Assembly (NCBI RefSeq): GCF_964355755.1 | Contig: NC_092680.1 | Span: 15,291,001 to 15,355,000 of the forward strand | From: Antedon mediterranea | Lineage: Eukaryota > Echinodermata > Crinoidea > Comatulida > Antedonidae | Length of the DNA: 64,000 nucleotides | Reading direction: 5' to 3' | Program-made: the position numbers and the translations under genes | The notes under the pieces: generated by a model | Database searches by the model: none | What the model saw: only the letters and a program-made list of their open reading frames with translations | What the model was told of the DNA's origin: nothing | Shown: piece by piece, positions 48,701 to 60,600 of the stretch | How the letters are laid out: every line of letters starts with the position of its first letter | Position numbering within the stretch: position 1 is the stretch's first letter

Positions 48701-51700
48701 CGTTAGAAAAAACAAAGCTAATTACTGATAACTTATATCTAAGTATAAATTATCCCTTTATACGTTTGCAGTTAGTATAATTATGAAAATGATATTATTA
48801 ATAATTTATCTACCTTTAAAATTGTTTTTGCAATCAATTTGTTCAAACTTAATTTATAAAAAAGTGACGCTATACGGTAGATTTTCTTTTATATATTACA
48901 CTACAACATTACTTTTCAGTATAACTTTGAAGGGCTGACAGGAAATATTGCCTTTAATGACGTTGGTGATAGAGTAAACTATTCGATCATGGTGCACGCT
49001 GGTATCGGGCGGACGTTGGATCAACTGGCAAGTACTCTTTTTAAATTTATTTTTTAAACCTGTTTTCCACTAGGAAAATTTGTTTGCGCGAATCCAACGT
49101 TTTGCAGAGAAAAACAAATCGAGTCACAGGTCTGCTGAGCTTTTCTATTTGCAAGAGTGGTCATAAACGTGTTTCCAGCTCAGTTCCCGAGCTCACATTG
49201 GTTGCACAATGTTTCGCTTTGTTTCGCGTTTTAACTGGTATCGTAATTTCGCTGAAGCAACTAGAATTCGTCGTAGAGAGGGATTTGGAAGATGAAAACA
49301 TAAATATGCATGCGTATAAAGCTGACGCTTTCGATTGGCGCGAATAGACTCAGCTAGTGAATAGGCTTTACGCATTTAATGTAGGTCGGAGCATTATTTG
49401 ATTTTGTTATTGATTTTATTTTTTGCAATAAACTATTTAATTTCTTTATTAAACATTGTAACACTGTGACTTTCGCACATAGTTTAAAATGTCGGTTAAT
49501 TAGACATTTAAAAAAATCATTGATGTAACTTAATGCCACGTAGTTGACCCTTGACCCTGTCGCTAGTGACCATAACGATCACCTTTGAATGATAAATTGA
49601 TAATAAGCTAACTTGTCTTTAACTATGTATTTTTTTATATCAGGTTGGAGAATGGGCAGAAAATCCTAATCACTGGGAAGATAGGTATAAACTGAAATGG
49701 GAAAGCCATGGACGATTTAATACGACCCGGTATGAACAAGGTGGAAGACGAAAGTTGAAAGTTGTATCGATCAAAGTATGTTGATAATTATACCTTGTTA
49801 CGTAATTCAGTCATGCTGTACCCATCCAGAGGCTACACTAAACTAAATATAAATTTCCTTTATGGTATGTTGCCACTTACGCTCGTCGTTATCTCCAGCT
49901 CAGTTGAATAACAATAAGTGGCCTCCGCCGGTGGTTTATATGTGTAAGACTTGTTACTTAGCATGTTATCCTTACTTACTATTGAGATTGCTCTGTTTTA
50001 AACAACTATTTATATAACACATAAATAAATTCTTGTCAATTGATTGGACGATTAATGATCACATGACGTGCAATAGTACGTCCTATTTAACACAATGGTC
50101 TAATAATAGTTTTTTATACTTTTTTTTTCGCCCCGTGAAAATAGAATTTCATCTATCACCTCATACATTATTTGTACTATCTCACTCATAAATATTCATT
50201 ATTTTTTTATAATATATCAATTTTTTTAGTATAACAAGTAGGCCTATTTTATGTAAAAATAATATGATTATGCCTATGAATGAGCAGGCCTAGTTATCTA
50301 TTTCAGATTTAACGTCACGAAATCAATGCAGTTTCTGATTACATACGCTGTGTTTACCACTTTCATCCTAATATTATATAATAACTAACAATGTTCCTGT
50401 TTTTGTAGGTCTTTCATGTTTTTAATTACGGCATTTAATATCTTTTCTTATATGTGTTAAGGTTCCACCGTTTTTAATGGACAAAGATGATGTACTTTAC
50501 AGAACAAAACGAGACACTAATTACGTAGATGAATACGATCGTGATCGCTACAAAGGATTCATTGTTGACCTACTAGAAGAAATAAAAAATACGGCAAAAG
50601 GCATTGATTTTGATTACGATATCGAGCTGGTGCCGGACGGAAAATTCGGTACAAGAAAACCATTTAGTAAAACATGGAACGGAATGATTGGCGAAGTATA
50701 CAGAGGAGTAAGACCTTTTGTTTTTTTAAAAACCAAAGATAGGTTTAGCTAGTTTTAAAGATATGTATTCATGAAAAATGAAGTTTAATAAAAACAGATT
50801 TTGAATTGGTAATTTTGCAGTTTGCAAGTTAATCACTTCCGTAGAAAAAAAACCAAAAAAAACCCCAATAATTTCACTTTTTCAAAAGATAAAAAAAATG
50901 TTAAATTCAACCATTTACTTCCAGCCAGTTTGACTATTTGTTTGCGTTAAATCACTGTTTCTTCAGGTAAATCATTTTTTTCCGATCCAATTTTTGGTCA
51001 AAGTGAATAACTATTACGTGACATTAAACTTATAATATATAACAATATATCTTTAAATGACAATATTTTGCTTCTTATGACTTACTGGTATACCTATTAA
51101 CAAACATTCTATTCAGAATTTAAAACTATTTAAGACATAATTCGGAACATGATTATTTAATTATAGTTGAAGTAAAATAGCTCACTTATGCCACATAAAA
51201 TATCAGTTTCTGCTAATGAAGGACGGCTATTCTGAATATTAACTAATGTATTAAATAAAGATACAATCCTTTTCAAAAATCAACAACCATATCGCTGGTA
51301 TTCATAACGGAATACAACAGTAATTCAATTACTTTCCACACTGTAATATATTTATCGAATCATGGAATCATGTTTCTGTAAATATCTGAGCATTTTTTTG
51401 TTATCTCAAGAGATCGATAAAATAAGTTAAATTCAGTATAATTTACGTACCGAAAATTCGAGCACTTAAGTACCTCTGTGAGATTTGTAGGCTACTTTTG
51501 AAGATCTTCTGGTGAAATAAAAAACCATTTTGAAAAATCATATTCACAGGTGTTATTAAAATATGACATCGATTCATGTTACTGCAGAGTGCATGTATTT
51601 ATTTTATATTACTTTAGTTCCTATTATAATAGAAGTTTCTGCCCTATGAATATTCATTTATTCTGTTACTTTCTTATTTGCATTCTCATTTACATATTAT

Positions 51701-53187
51701 TTGCCAAGTGTGCACAGTGTGCTGTTTCTCCTTTGTTTTCCTTTGTCATAATTTTCTTTTGGAAGGAATCAGCAGCAGCTGACCTAATTGGTAGATCCAA
51801 TTAAAATTCATGTTTTTCAGAAGTTTCTGATTTTTCAATTCAAAAGCCACAACATCTTTCAAGCGTCATTACTACGTGATATTGTTTTAAGCCTATAGTC
51901 TGTTTTGCACTTATCCTTTTAATATTATGTTATTATAAATGAGTAATGTAAGGCATATTGATCAGCAATGACTTATTTAATTATATTTTGTTTACGCAGA
52001 AAGCAGACATCGCAGCTGGCCCTTTGACTATTCGACCAGACAGAGTCCAGGATGTAGATTTTACCAGTGCATTTATGCAGGCTGATTTAGCTGCTCTTGT
52101 TCACCACCCTAGCTACACCACCGGGGACGTACTAAGCTTTTTGTACCCATTCTCTCTTTGGGTATGGCTTTTAAACATCGTTGTATTTGTGGTGGTTAGT
52201 CTTATCATCTACGGAATCAATTATTTTGACCCATACGAGTGGCGCTTGACTGCTTTGCGCGGGGACGCGTATGAGGAAAACATGGACAATTTCAATTTAT
52301 CTAACACAATGTGGTTCCTTACATCTACCATGCTTTTTCAAAGTTTCGATACATCTCCAAGATCAAACGCAGGCCGTGTGATGGCGATATTTTGGTGGGC
52401 TTTTGTCGTCATCATGGTCTTCCTTTATATCTCGAACTTACCATTTTTTCTTCAGTCTACGAAACGACTAACAGGCATAAGATCAATGGATGAAATGCTT
52501 GACCGTTACGACGTACAACCGGGTATTGTAGCAAGTGGTTCCACATTCCACCTTTTGAAAAAATCGAAAGATCAAACACTGAACCGGTTTTTTAAATTTG
52601 TGGAATATGCCAATCCAAGTGTTTTAGTGTCAAGTACAGAACAAGGCATTGATCTGGTGCGTGATAAAAGCAGACGTTTTGCTTTAGTTGGCGAATCTCC
52701 AGTTTTAGCATTCCATGCCTCAAAGGATCCGTGTGATCTTCATGTGACTATTGGGAAGATTTACAGACAGAGTTACGGACTTGCTATTCGGAAAGACTCG
52801 CCGTTAAAGGAACCGTTGTCTCACGCCATAGAACTACTCATAAAAAATGAACAGCTACATCGTCTTGAGTTAAATTGGTGGCAGAGGAATAACAGATGTG
52901 GAAACATGACAACCTGGGAGAAACAAGGCATTTATTCATTTACGTCAGTCGATCTCTATGGTATATACATCTTACTCGCGCTAAGTATGATCGCCAGTAT
53001 TGTGATCTTTATGGTGGAATTTCTTTGTTGTGATTCAAGTAAACATCAGAAAAAGAGCAAGAAAAGGAACAAGCCTAGCAGTAAAAGGAAGGAAAATGAG
53101 CAATTTACCCTCTCTGTTATAAATGGTGATCGCACACCAGAGCCACCTATGATACTATCTACAGAAAAAGAAAAACAATGGCTTTAA
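42713..53187 (+). CDS. Ionotropic glutamate receptor subunit, gene C (9 coding exons, 920 aa)
   Basis: Exons: 42713-42788, 45534-45728, 46211-46468, 46584-46813, 48167-48496, 48920-49027, 49644-49775, 50462-50707 and 52000-53187. The total is 2,763 bases. Exon 1 is a signal peptide (MASFRLFIFIISILFTFSNA). The first amino-terminal-domain exon is longer than in the paralogues, with an extra Ser/Thr stretch after GAILGKD. Lobe S1 (about 430-565) has YKGFIVDLLEEI, DGKFGTR and KADIAAGPLTIR. The intron after exon 6 starts with GC (CTG/GCAAGT) rather than GT; the exon length (108) and frame match B and D exactly, so this is a genuine GC-AG intron. Exon 4 is one 230-base exon, as in D, where A and B have an extra intron. 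Intron 4 contains an antisense LINE fragment. Confidence 0.88.
42789..45533. other. Gene C intron 1
   Basis: 2.7 kb, AT-rich, with the MITE-like element at 43325-43439. No conserved coding segment was found. Confidence 0.45.
43325..43439 (+). mobile_element. MITE-like element, gene C intron 1
   Basis: The left end CAATTTACACAGACG and the complement of the right end CAATTTACACAGAATACG pair over about 13 bases, with a shorter inner match (CGG...CGG). The element is about 115 bases. Confidence 0.5.
45911..45980 (+). repeat. Double-hairpin repeat, copy 2 (gene C intron 2)
   Basis: AAAGTTTGCGGT, then AGTTCTGAAAAGAACT, then GAGTTTCTC. It lacks the ACACCACG linker of copies 1 and 3. The first hairpin is unchanged and the second is shortened. 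Confidence 0.7.
47047..47116 (+). repeat. GACCGACA tandem tract with adjoining palindrome
   Basis: Imperfect CAGACCGA/CCGACA repeats (47047-47085) are followed by AGTCGCGTCCACGCGACT, an 8-bp perfect stem with a 2-base loop. It lies about 150 bases from the LINE fragment end and may be part of a separate short element. Confidence 0.6.
47269..48090 (-). mobile_element. LINE (L1/Tx1-type) ORF2 3' fragment in gene C intron 4
   Basis: A minus-strand frame of 257 codons (47269-48042) has the conserved stretch at the end of L1/Tx1-type ORF2: KTLGLSKLVYVASI, FDFLWDGKREKVKR, then ESGGVKAPDF. The catalytic reverse-transcriptase domain and endonuclease would lie further 5' and are absent, so this is a 5'-truncated insertion, antisense to the receptor gene. 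The frame is intact over its length, so the insertion is probably recent. Confidence 0.8.
49058..49370 (+). mobile_element. MITE-like element, gene C intron 6
   Basis: The left end has TTTTCCACTAGG...TTTGTTTGCGCGAATC. The right end, complemented, has CTATTCACTAGC...CTATTCGCGCCAATCG. An inner ATGCATGCGTATAAAGC resembles the gene A intron 7 element, so the two may be one family. Confidence 0.55.
50756..51057 (+). mobile_element. MITE-like element, gene C intron 8
   Basis: Shares with 21131-21448 the words ATGAAAAATGAAG, TAATCACTTC-GTAGAAAAAAA, TCCGATCCAATTTTTGGT, GAATAACTATTAC and GTGACATTAAA in the same order. The inverted ends are shortened (TAAAGATAT). Confidence 0.6.
52000..53187 (+). CDS. 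Gene C exon 9: channel core, S2, M4 and C-terminus
   Basis: Residues 526-920. Ligand contacts T535, R540, S706-T707 and E757 are conserved, and the S2 disulphide cysteines (DPCD and NNRC) are present. The Q/R site is Q639 in MLFQSFDTSPRS. The M3 nonapeptide (667-675) is LYISNLPFF. M4 is followed by a Lys-rich tail (HQKKSKKRNKPSSKRK, an apparent membrane-proximal basic stretch), and the protein ends STEKEKQWL. As in D, the segment before the Arg reads LTIRPDR rather than the TITEDR/SITSER of A and B. Confidence 0.85.
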   Translation, partial: KADIAAGPLTIRPDRVQDVDFTSAFMQADLAALVHHPSYTTGDVLSFLYPFSLWVWLLNIVVFVVVSLIIYGINYFDPYEWRLTALRGDAYEENMDNFNLSNTMWFLTSTMLFQSFDTSPRSNAGRVMAIFWWAFVVIMVFLYISNLPFFLQSTKRLTGIRSMDEMLDRYDVQPGIVASGSTFHLLKKSKDQTLNRFFKFVEYANPSVLVSSTEQGIDLVRDKSRRFALVGESPVLAFHASKDPCDLHVTIGKIYRQSYGLAIRKDSPLKEPLSHAIELLIKNEQLHRLELNWWQRNNRCGNMTTWEKQGIYSFTSVDLYGIYILLALSMIASIVIFMVEFLCCDSSKHQKKSKKRNKPSSKRKENEQFTLSVINGDRTPEPPMILSTEKEKQWL

Positions 53188-53483
53188 CATTTATGAGTCA
53201 AACAATTTGTTGCTAAAATTGATGATTATTTCTTTCAGTTCATCGCGCCATAGTTGGACCCGGGAGCGTATTTTGCAAAAACTTTTCTAAAAGAGAGAGG
53301 GCGCCCGTACTTAAATATAGCTATCTGATAGGAAGCCAGTCGCCGAGAGAAGGTTAGGTTTAGGTATTTAGACAATTTCAGCTTTGTAACCCTCGAAAAT
53401 TCAAAAAAGGCTTTGAAGAAACGGCTGAAATGATGAAAACTCACTTCCACAATGTATAGTTCAATTTTAACATTCCGCAGAGC

Positions 53484-53489
53484 AATAAA
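53484..53489 (+). promoter_or_regulatory. Candidate polyadenylation signal, gene C
   Basis: AATAAA lies about 300 bases after the gene C stop, inside an AT-rich spacer. Confidence 0.35.
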
Positions 53490-53754
53490 TATAGACATTC
53501 CGTTCACGGATTTTAGAAAAGCACACATGTCGACACTGCCGGCCATTTTTGTGTCCAACTATTCCTATGTAGAGTATGAAGGTGTATATCGTTCACAAAT
53601 CTTTAACTATAGAATTTAATATCAAAATAATCCATTTGTTTTGTATAATAACGAAATTATTAAGTTACCGAACATGATTTTAAACAACAAAGTGTAACAA
53701 TAATGTCTCGTAGAAAATATATTGTTTGAATTTGCATGGCGAAATCAAATGGTG

Positions 53755-53822
53755 ATATGAAGTTTGCGGTACACCACGTATATTAGTTCTGAAAAGAACT
53801 GTTTAGTTTTTCAACGTTTGTA
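53755..53822 (+). repeat. Double-hairpin repeat, copy 3 (spacer between C and D)
   Basis: GAAGTTTGCGGTACACCACG, then AGTTCTGAAAAGAACT. The second hairpin has one stem mismatch (GTTTAG). Same orientation as the other two copies. Confidence 0.7.
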
Positions 53823-54570
53823 GAGAATAACCATACAAACTAAACGCGCATGCGTAAGAGATATTCTTTGATAACACAACAAAATGACCTCTCCATTCAA
53901 TGTTGTAACTCTTTCAATGGCTCTGACATTCTGTATTAGTGTACATGCACCCTCTACGACCACTTTTAAAAATACTAATAGACTCTCTATCCAGTGAGGT
54001 ATAAATAATAACACCACCCTGCTTTATCGTTTCTGTAATACAGTATCACATGTGTCTAAGATTATTATGTTATTCCATGAATGAAGCAATGATGTAATTT
54101 AAATTACGTAAGGGTTTTTCCATAATTATTGTCATTATTGTCAATCATTATATAACGTGAAGGTCAATATTTGTGGGATTGATTTAATTGTGTATACTAA
54201 TGTGTTTGTACAGTATTAGAAATGATGGATAATATTGCACAAGTTACTAAGCTTATTACAGTATATCTATTGTCTAACAATTTTTACCGTAAATTATTTA
54301 ATTCTAATTCACATGCCAATCAATTAGTACTTATGGATTCGTTCCATATTTTACACACACCGTGATAGCTTTTCTATAATTAAAGTAATTACTTCACGGT
54401 GAGGGCGCTTGTGTACTGTAAAAGAACCGGCTTTACGGTCTGCGTCACTGATTGTAAACGAATAATGCATAATACCTATTTACCTCTAGAGCATCGCACA
54501 AAGCTGGTTCTTCTCCGGCAGCAATTTCAGCGGCCATTTTAGACGATAAATGATACATAGTCTGTATTCT

Positions 54571-54590
54571 TTATAAAGTGCACGTATAAA
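54571..54590 (+). promoter_or_regulatory. TATA-like elements upstream of gene D
   Basis: TTATAAAG (54571) and GTATAAAAT (54584) lie 30-50 bases before the gene D start codon. If used, the 5' UTR would be very short, so a more upstream start is equally possible. Confidence 0.25.
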
Positions 54591-54621
54591 ATATTCCTCG
54601 ATTGTAATATCGACGGAAGAA

Positions 54622-57600
54622 ATGGCTCACGCTGTGGTAAATGTTTTGGTTTGTGTTTTGCTTTTTCACGCAAATGTTCACATTGCTAATGGAGAAGGTG
54701 TTACATTTGGTAAGTTTTATACCTGTTGATTTTTTTAAATAAATGTAATTAAATTATGCACGATACAGTATTAATAACACGATTCCTATGCTTTTTTGTA
54801 AATATGTATGATTTTATCAGATCTATTAGAAAATAGGCTCAGTAAAAGCATTTTCGCATCAACTAAGCTGAAACCGACCATCATCTCATGTTATGTTGTT
54901 TACTTACTACCTGCCTATATAGAATAAAATAGAACTGAAAGCACCAATTAATATTGCCGGTATCCGGATGTTGGTTTCAGCATTTCTTTATAAAAATAAC
55001 GGATTGTATTTTAATTTATTCATCATAAAACAATTCCTACCATCTTAAATTACAAGACTTGTATAATAATACTATTTTTATTTCCTTATAAATGTGATTT
55101 TTCAAGTAGCAGTCTACCTCCCTGTTTTTAATTCGTATCTGTATTTGTGTTTAAAAATACTTATTTTAAATGCTTGTGTCTTTGTCTAAATATATTTGTT
55201 CTAAAATTAAAAAGGGGTAAATACATAGTGAATATCCTGATCAATATAAATGCTTAAATATAATATTTAAATTATGAATTTAAATAATGGTGTGTCATCC
55301 GTGATGATCCACCTTTGACTTCCTTGCATTGGATGAAATGTAATGACTAATATTTTGAAATCCTACATTAACAATATTAATCAACGTTTTAAACACCGAC
55401 TGTAAAACAAAGTAACATAGTCGGGCTGTAACCGAGAGTATGAATCAGAAAGGTGATTAACGCATTATTTTCCCTGGTGCCTACCTATGTTTTAGCTGGG
55501 TAACAACGCCCTAGTTTAGGTACCACATTATGATTGACATTTATTGACCAATCGCAATTGTATGGTGTTTTACCATATTCCATGAAAAGTTAATCAGAAT
55601 GTGGTACCTTTACTCCCTTGTTAATATGAAAATCAAATCAAATTATGCAAACCTGTACAGTATCATTCAGTTCACACCTCTTTACCCATGCGCGTGTTAC
55701 GTCACCTATCAAGTGAACAATATTGCTATAGTTCGCAGCACTTTCTTGTCAACCTAAACTATCAATCTTCTGACGCTGTAGTGTTAGGTAAACAATTCAA
55801 TAAAAGAAGCACTTGATGAACTTTCACATTTTTTACGTGTTACGCATTTTATGACTTTCGAAATTGATGCTTCTACTCGAATATATTTATTCTAATATAT
55901 CCTCAAAGATAAAATACGTTTTGTCCAGAATTTGTTACGCATTGTAGGTTTAATTTTACATTCTTTTTATTATTGACCAAGACAATGGCAGTATCATAAT
56001 ATAAATAGGTGGTGGAATCTGTGGGACTAGAACAATGACTAAAAACCGCATTACTATTTGTTATATTTCTCATGTGTGCGCTTTGCTGCTGAATTTTATT
56101 TTAAAAACCTAATAAAATACCTATCTGATTGAGGGAGATGTTGACAAAATAAACCGCAAGGTGCAATGCAATAAAGTATACCAATTTAGGAAACGTCATG
56201 GAGTTGGCCTTCACCCTAGTTGTTGAGGACGTTCGTATACATCCTAAATTGATCTTTTATTATTTATTGATTATTCAATAGCCAGCATAGCCCAACTATG
56301 CTTTTTGATGCACTGTAAAGGTAGATTTTCAACGTGTTATGTTTTACTTAGCTTTGCTATGACTTTTTTACAGACTTGGCCTACAATACACTGTAATAAA
56401 ATTAATACAACCCGACCCGCATAATGTCAAACATTTCCCCATCCAATTTTCCGAGTTATCTACCCTCAATTGTGGCCTCTACCCAATAACAGTATAATTA
56501 TGACTACTAGTAAGGTATTTGGGTAATTTTCCAGTCAAATTCTTTGACCCGTAATGATCATGGCTCAAGTAAAGTTTATATAGCAGGTTTCAAAATACAT
56601 TTTCCACTTTGTTGTTCTAAATAGTTGATAGCAAGCTCCGCGGCAAAATAGAACCGTTAAATTTCTTTAGGGCCTTTGGCGCTAAAATTAAGTTCACAAG
56701 CAATTTAAGAGGTCACAATTAAAAGAGATCTAGTTGGATAGCAATCGTGTTGTTAACAAAACAATTGTTCGTTCTATTGTTTGCATCCATAAAAGCTTCT
56801 GAATTGACGCTTGATTACACTTCAGTTGCTTTCTAATTCCAATTTCTAAGGATGTTTTCAATACCGTGGCTTATAAATCCCTTTGTATAATTTTAAGTAT
56901 GCTGACTAACCGATGATGAACAGTTTGTTATAATAGTTTCGTCATTGGTGAACAATTTACCCCTGGCAATACCGTTCTCTATTGTATTTTGTCTATTCTA
57001 AACGACACAATGAAGGCTTTTTTACTATTGAATTTAGCTTTGAGTTTAGGTAGTACCTTTTAAATGAAAAGTAAGACTTTACAAACAGCATTTAGAAAAT
57101 TATTTACATTTCAATGTAAGTGATATCGGTCGGCAAGCAAACACATTTGGAACAACATCCAGACCTAATAATAATTTTAAGTATGTTGACTAAACCGATG
57201 ATGAACAGTTTATATATAATAGTTTCGTCATTGGTGAACAATTCAACCCCTAGTTCCTATGGCATTGATAAACTAGAAACTTTAGTAAAACAAATTATAA
57301 AGTTATAATATACTAGGCCTCCAAGACCGAATTCGGGCTAAAAACCTTATTTTTGTTTTAATATTCAGTATAATTAATTATTCGTACATCCCCTTTAACA
57401 AAAAGGCCGACTGAACTATGCAGGTACTTATTTTATAGATAGTATAGATAGACACACAAAAATGATAGACGTCTTGTTTATCATGAAATCTAACTTTAAA
57501 CGTGTTTCATCAACATCATCCTTCTAACCTACATTTCGTTGGCATGGTTTGTTTATATGAACTGTCAAGCTATTTACATATCGTAGCATGTAAATATGAA

Positions 57601-60600
57601 TAAACGTTAGTAGGCTGAAACTTTATTAATCAGAAATCATAAGAAAAGATTATCTTAGCTCCCTCTGGAATCAAGGAAAATACTAAACACAGAATGGAAG
57701 CATCGATACCAGAGAATGGTTTTCAATTAAAGTTACCCTTTTTGCTTCAAATTTAAAAAAGAAATGTGGGATTCATTCTTTGAAGTAATATTGAACTAAT
57801 TGCCTTTAGTTTTAAAATGAATAAATAATGATTGATAATATCACCAAAAACGAGTTCAGTAAAACAAACCATCCAAGCCACGAAATGTCAAGGAAAGTCA
57901 ACAAAAACAGGTGTACTTTAAACAAAATTCGACTGGGACTCATAACAAGAGTAATTTCTACTTTCTATTTCGGGCACCCATCAAAACAGGTCATTCCTAC
58001 TACCAGCTGATTGGAAGAGACCTGTCATGATGAAGTTATCAACATTATACTCTTCAAATCGATTAACATGCTTGGCGCGTGCAAAATGCAGTAGACATCG
58101 TAGTATCTGAATATAAAATGAAAGCTTGTCAGAGCCATAAAGGAAAATAAGTTTAGGGTTTTAAATGTCTTACCAATTATTACACTTTATATTTTCTTAT
58201 ACAGGTACTTTGTTAGAAACTTTCTCCAAACGAAAGCGGAAATGAATATTTTCCCAATTCTGATACATTTCACATATCATGTTCCGCAGGTTTTTTGGTA
58301 TACAAATTCCTGACCTCACTAATTACTACGGTACTCGAGAATATTTTGTAGTGAATGTCGTTGCGTTTTATATTAATACCATTGAACTCTCTCATTTATC
58401 ATTGTTAGCTGGTTTCAGTATAATTATTTTCCTGTTTTTTTATTCTGGCATTCTTATTTTTATACAATAGCAATTAAGCTAACAAAACCGTGAGTCATCG
58501 GGCGTATACTTCGTGGTAACAGTAAAATAATAATTATTGATTTACACTGGTAACAAGAGCGCGTCGTATATGCATATTGAAAGAACACGGATTTTGTATT
58601 TGTAGGCCTATACGTTATTTTGGTTTAGTATGCTTTAAACTACACACAGTTAACGTATACATGACTTCATAAACGTGTAGCTGTTTGTTTTTCTGAAAAA
58701 TAAATTCCACTAATGTTTTCAAGTCAAAAATCATTATAATCAATTTTATTACCCTATAAACTACTATATATATTTAATATTTAAAATATTAAACTCCTGT
58801 GTTTGTATGCGTAAGCAATCTTCATTAATACATTCGTCGGTAAGATATATCAATAATTTTAAATAAATATTAATTAATATAGTAATGGATGTGTTATATG
58901 ACCTTAAAATAGATTTTTTTTCACAGCAAAGGGAAAGTGCAAAATTCGTGAATAACAAATAATAACGAAAACATTTTGTTGTTGTGATATTTGTGTGATA
59001 GCAAGGCGAATATTATGTTTTTCTTTGACCGTGTTGTCAATATTATTTTATTTTAATACAGGTGCCATACTAGGAGAAGAAACTGGACGGGTCGGCAGCG
59101 TTTACTATGAAATACTTGACCACGCCATGGCTGTGATTCGATCAAATAGTACATTCTTAACACAATTTCACAAAGATGTATCAGAAGTTGTTGTCGTACA
59201 ACAGAGCAATGACGACTTATATCCAGCATTAAAAGAAGGTAAGAAATATCATTTAAAACAAATTTAAAATAGGGTTTTTCTGTACCGTACATCAACAGCA
59301 ATAGAACTAATCGTGGCGTAGGCCTATTGATATGTTTAAATTGAATAACTGTAGCATCATGAATTAATAAGGGAAATAAATACTTGCTTTTGACTGGACT
59401 TCAATAAAAAATAATGAGGTTAGGGTTATCCAAAATAAAAACTTAGAAATAATGTTTTTATGGTTACTTATATTATTTTTCCATTTCAATGATATATACT
59501 GTGTTATTGGTCTGTGATTTAGTTTAGTTTCTTATTTTGTATTATCATATTGAATATCGTAATACAATACGACGATACATTTATGAACAATCGTTCTTTT
59601 ATAGTCTGCGATTTTATCCAACAAGAAGTACCATCCACATTAATTATCACAGAGGACGTATGTGGTGATGACGTAGGTACATTTATCAGTTATGGATTAC
59701 CTGGACCAGTATTCACTGTCGACCCTGGTCAGTTTGGTTCCGGATCCAGAGCCATCAAGATGTACCCTATCCCGGAAGATATGAGCATATTTCTTCTTGA
59801 CATGCTTGATTATTTTAAGTGGCGTAAATGGACGATAGTTTATGAAGATTCTCGTAAGTTGTATTAAAAATATCTATTTATTACAGTATTATTACAGTAT
59901 TAATCAGTGATGGCACCGTATATAGGTTGAGGGCGGGGATGATGGTGAGGAGTTGTTATAGGGGAAGATGAGGTTTTAACCGACGGAATACTCGTCTGAT
60001 TACTTTAATGGTAATGAACTTTAGGCTTGATTTTTAAACACTGTCTGTGTAAAGCTCCGCAATAGGCCATTTAAGCGTGGTTCCCACTAGAACGCGACGT
60101 ATCGACGCAAAGTGCTGTATTGCGTAATCACAAGTGGGAACCGATGACGCAATAGTGCTGCAAACATCGCAGGTTTGATTTCAAGCAGGCGGGGGCAAAC
60201 ACAATTATTAGAAGGGCATTCTCCTACGTTGCGTAGATTGCGTTACGTTGCGTCCCTAGTGGGAACCAAGCTTTAGCTTTGAGATTATCTTTTTTTTTTT
60301 GTAAGAAGTGACTGTACTGTAAATACAACATTATGTTATTTTATATTATTACAGAATACAATACATTTTCGGACATATTAGTTGCTGCTTCTGCCAACAA
60401 GTTCAACGTCACATTACGTGAATACAACGGTGACGTCGCCGACTTAGCTGAACAAATAAAGGCTGACGGGAACCAGAACATTCTTCTGATGACGGAGAGT
60501 GAGGAAACGACAATAGACATTATAAACAAAGGGGTAGCACAGGGAATATTCTCAAGCACGTATCATTGGATGTTGGCTTATCTTGTAAGTCTTTTGTTTT

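Larger units (their letters stand above)
53188..54621. other. Spacer between genes C and D
   Basis: Only 1.4 kb. It contains the gene C polyadenylation signal, double-hairpin repeat copy 3, and a minus-strand open frame (53235-53558) of 107 codons with an ATG but no recognisable domain. The gene D promoter must lie here. Confidence 0.45.

Noticed and set aside
53235-53558. Minus-strand open frame of 107 codons with two early ATGs
   Set aside because: No recognisable domain, signal or splice context; could be a repeat fragment. Kept out of the gene list, mentioned in the spacer entry.
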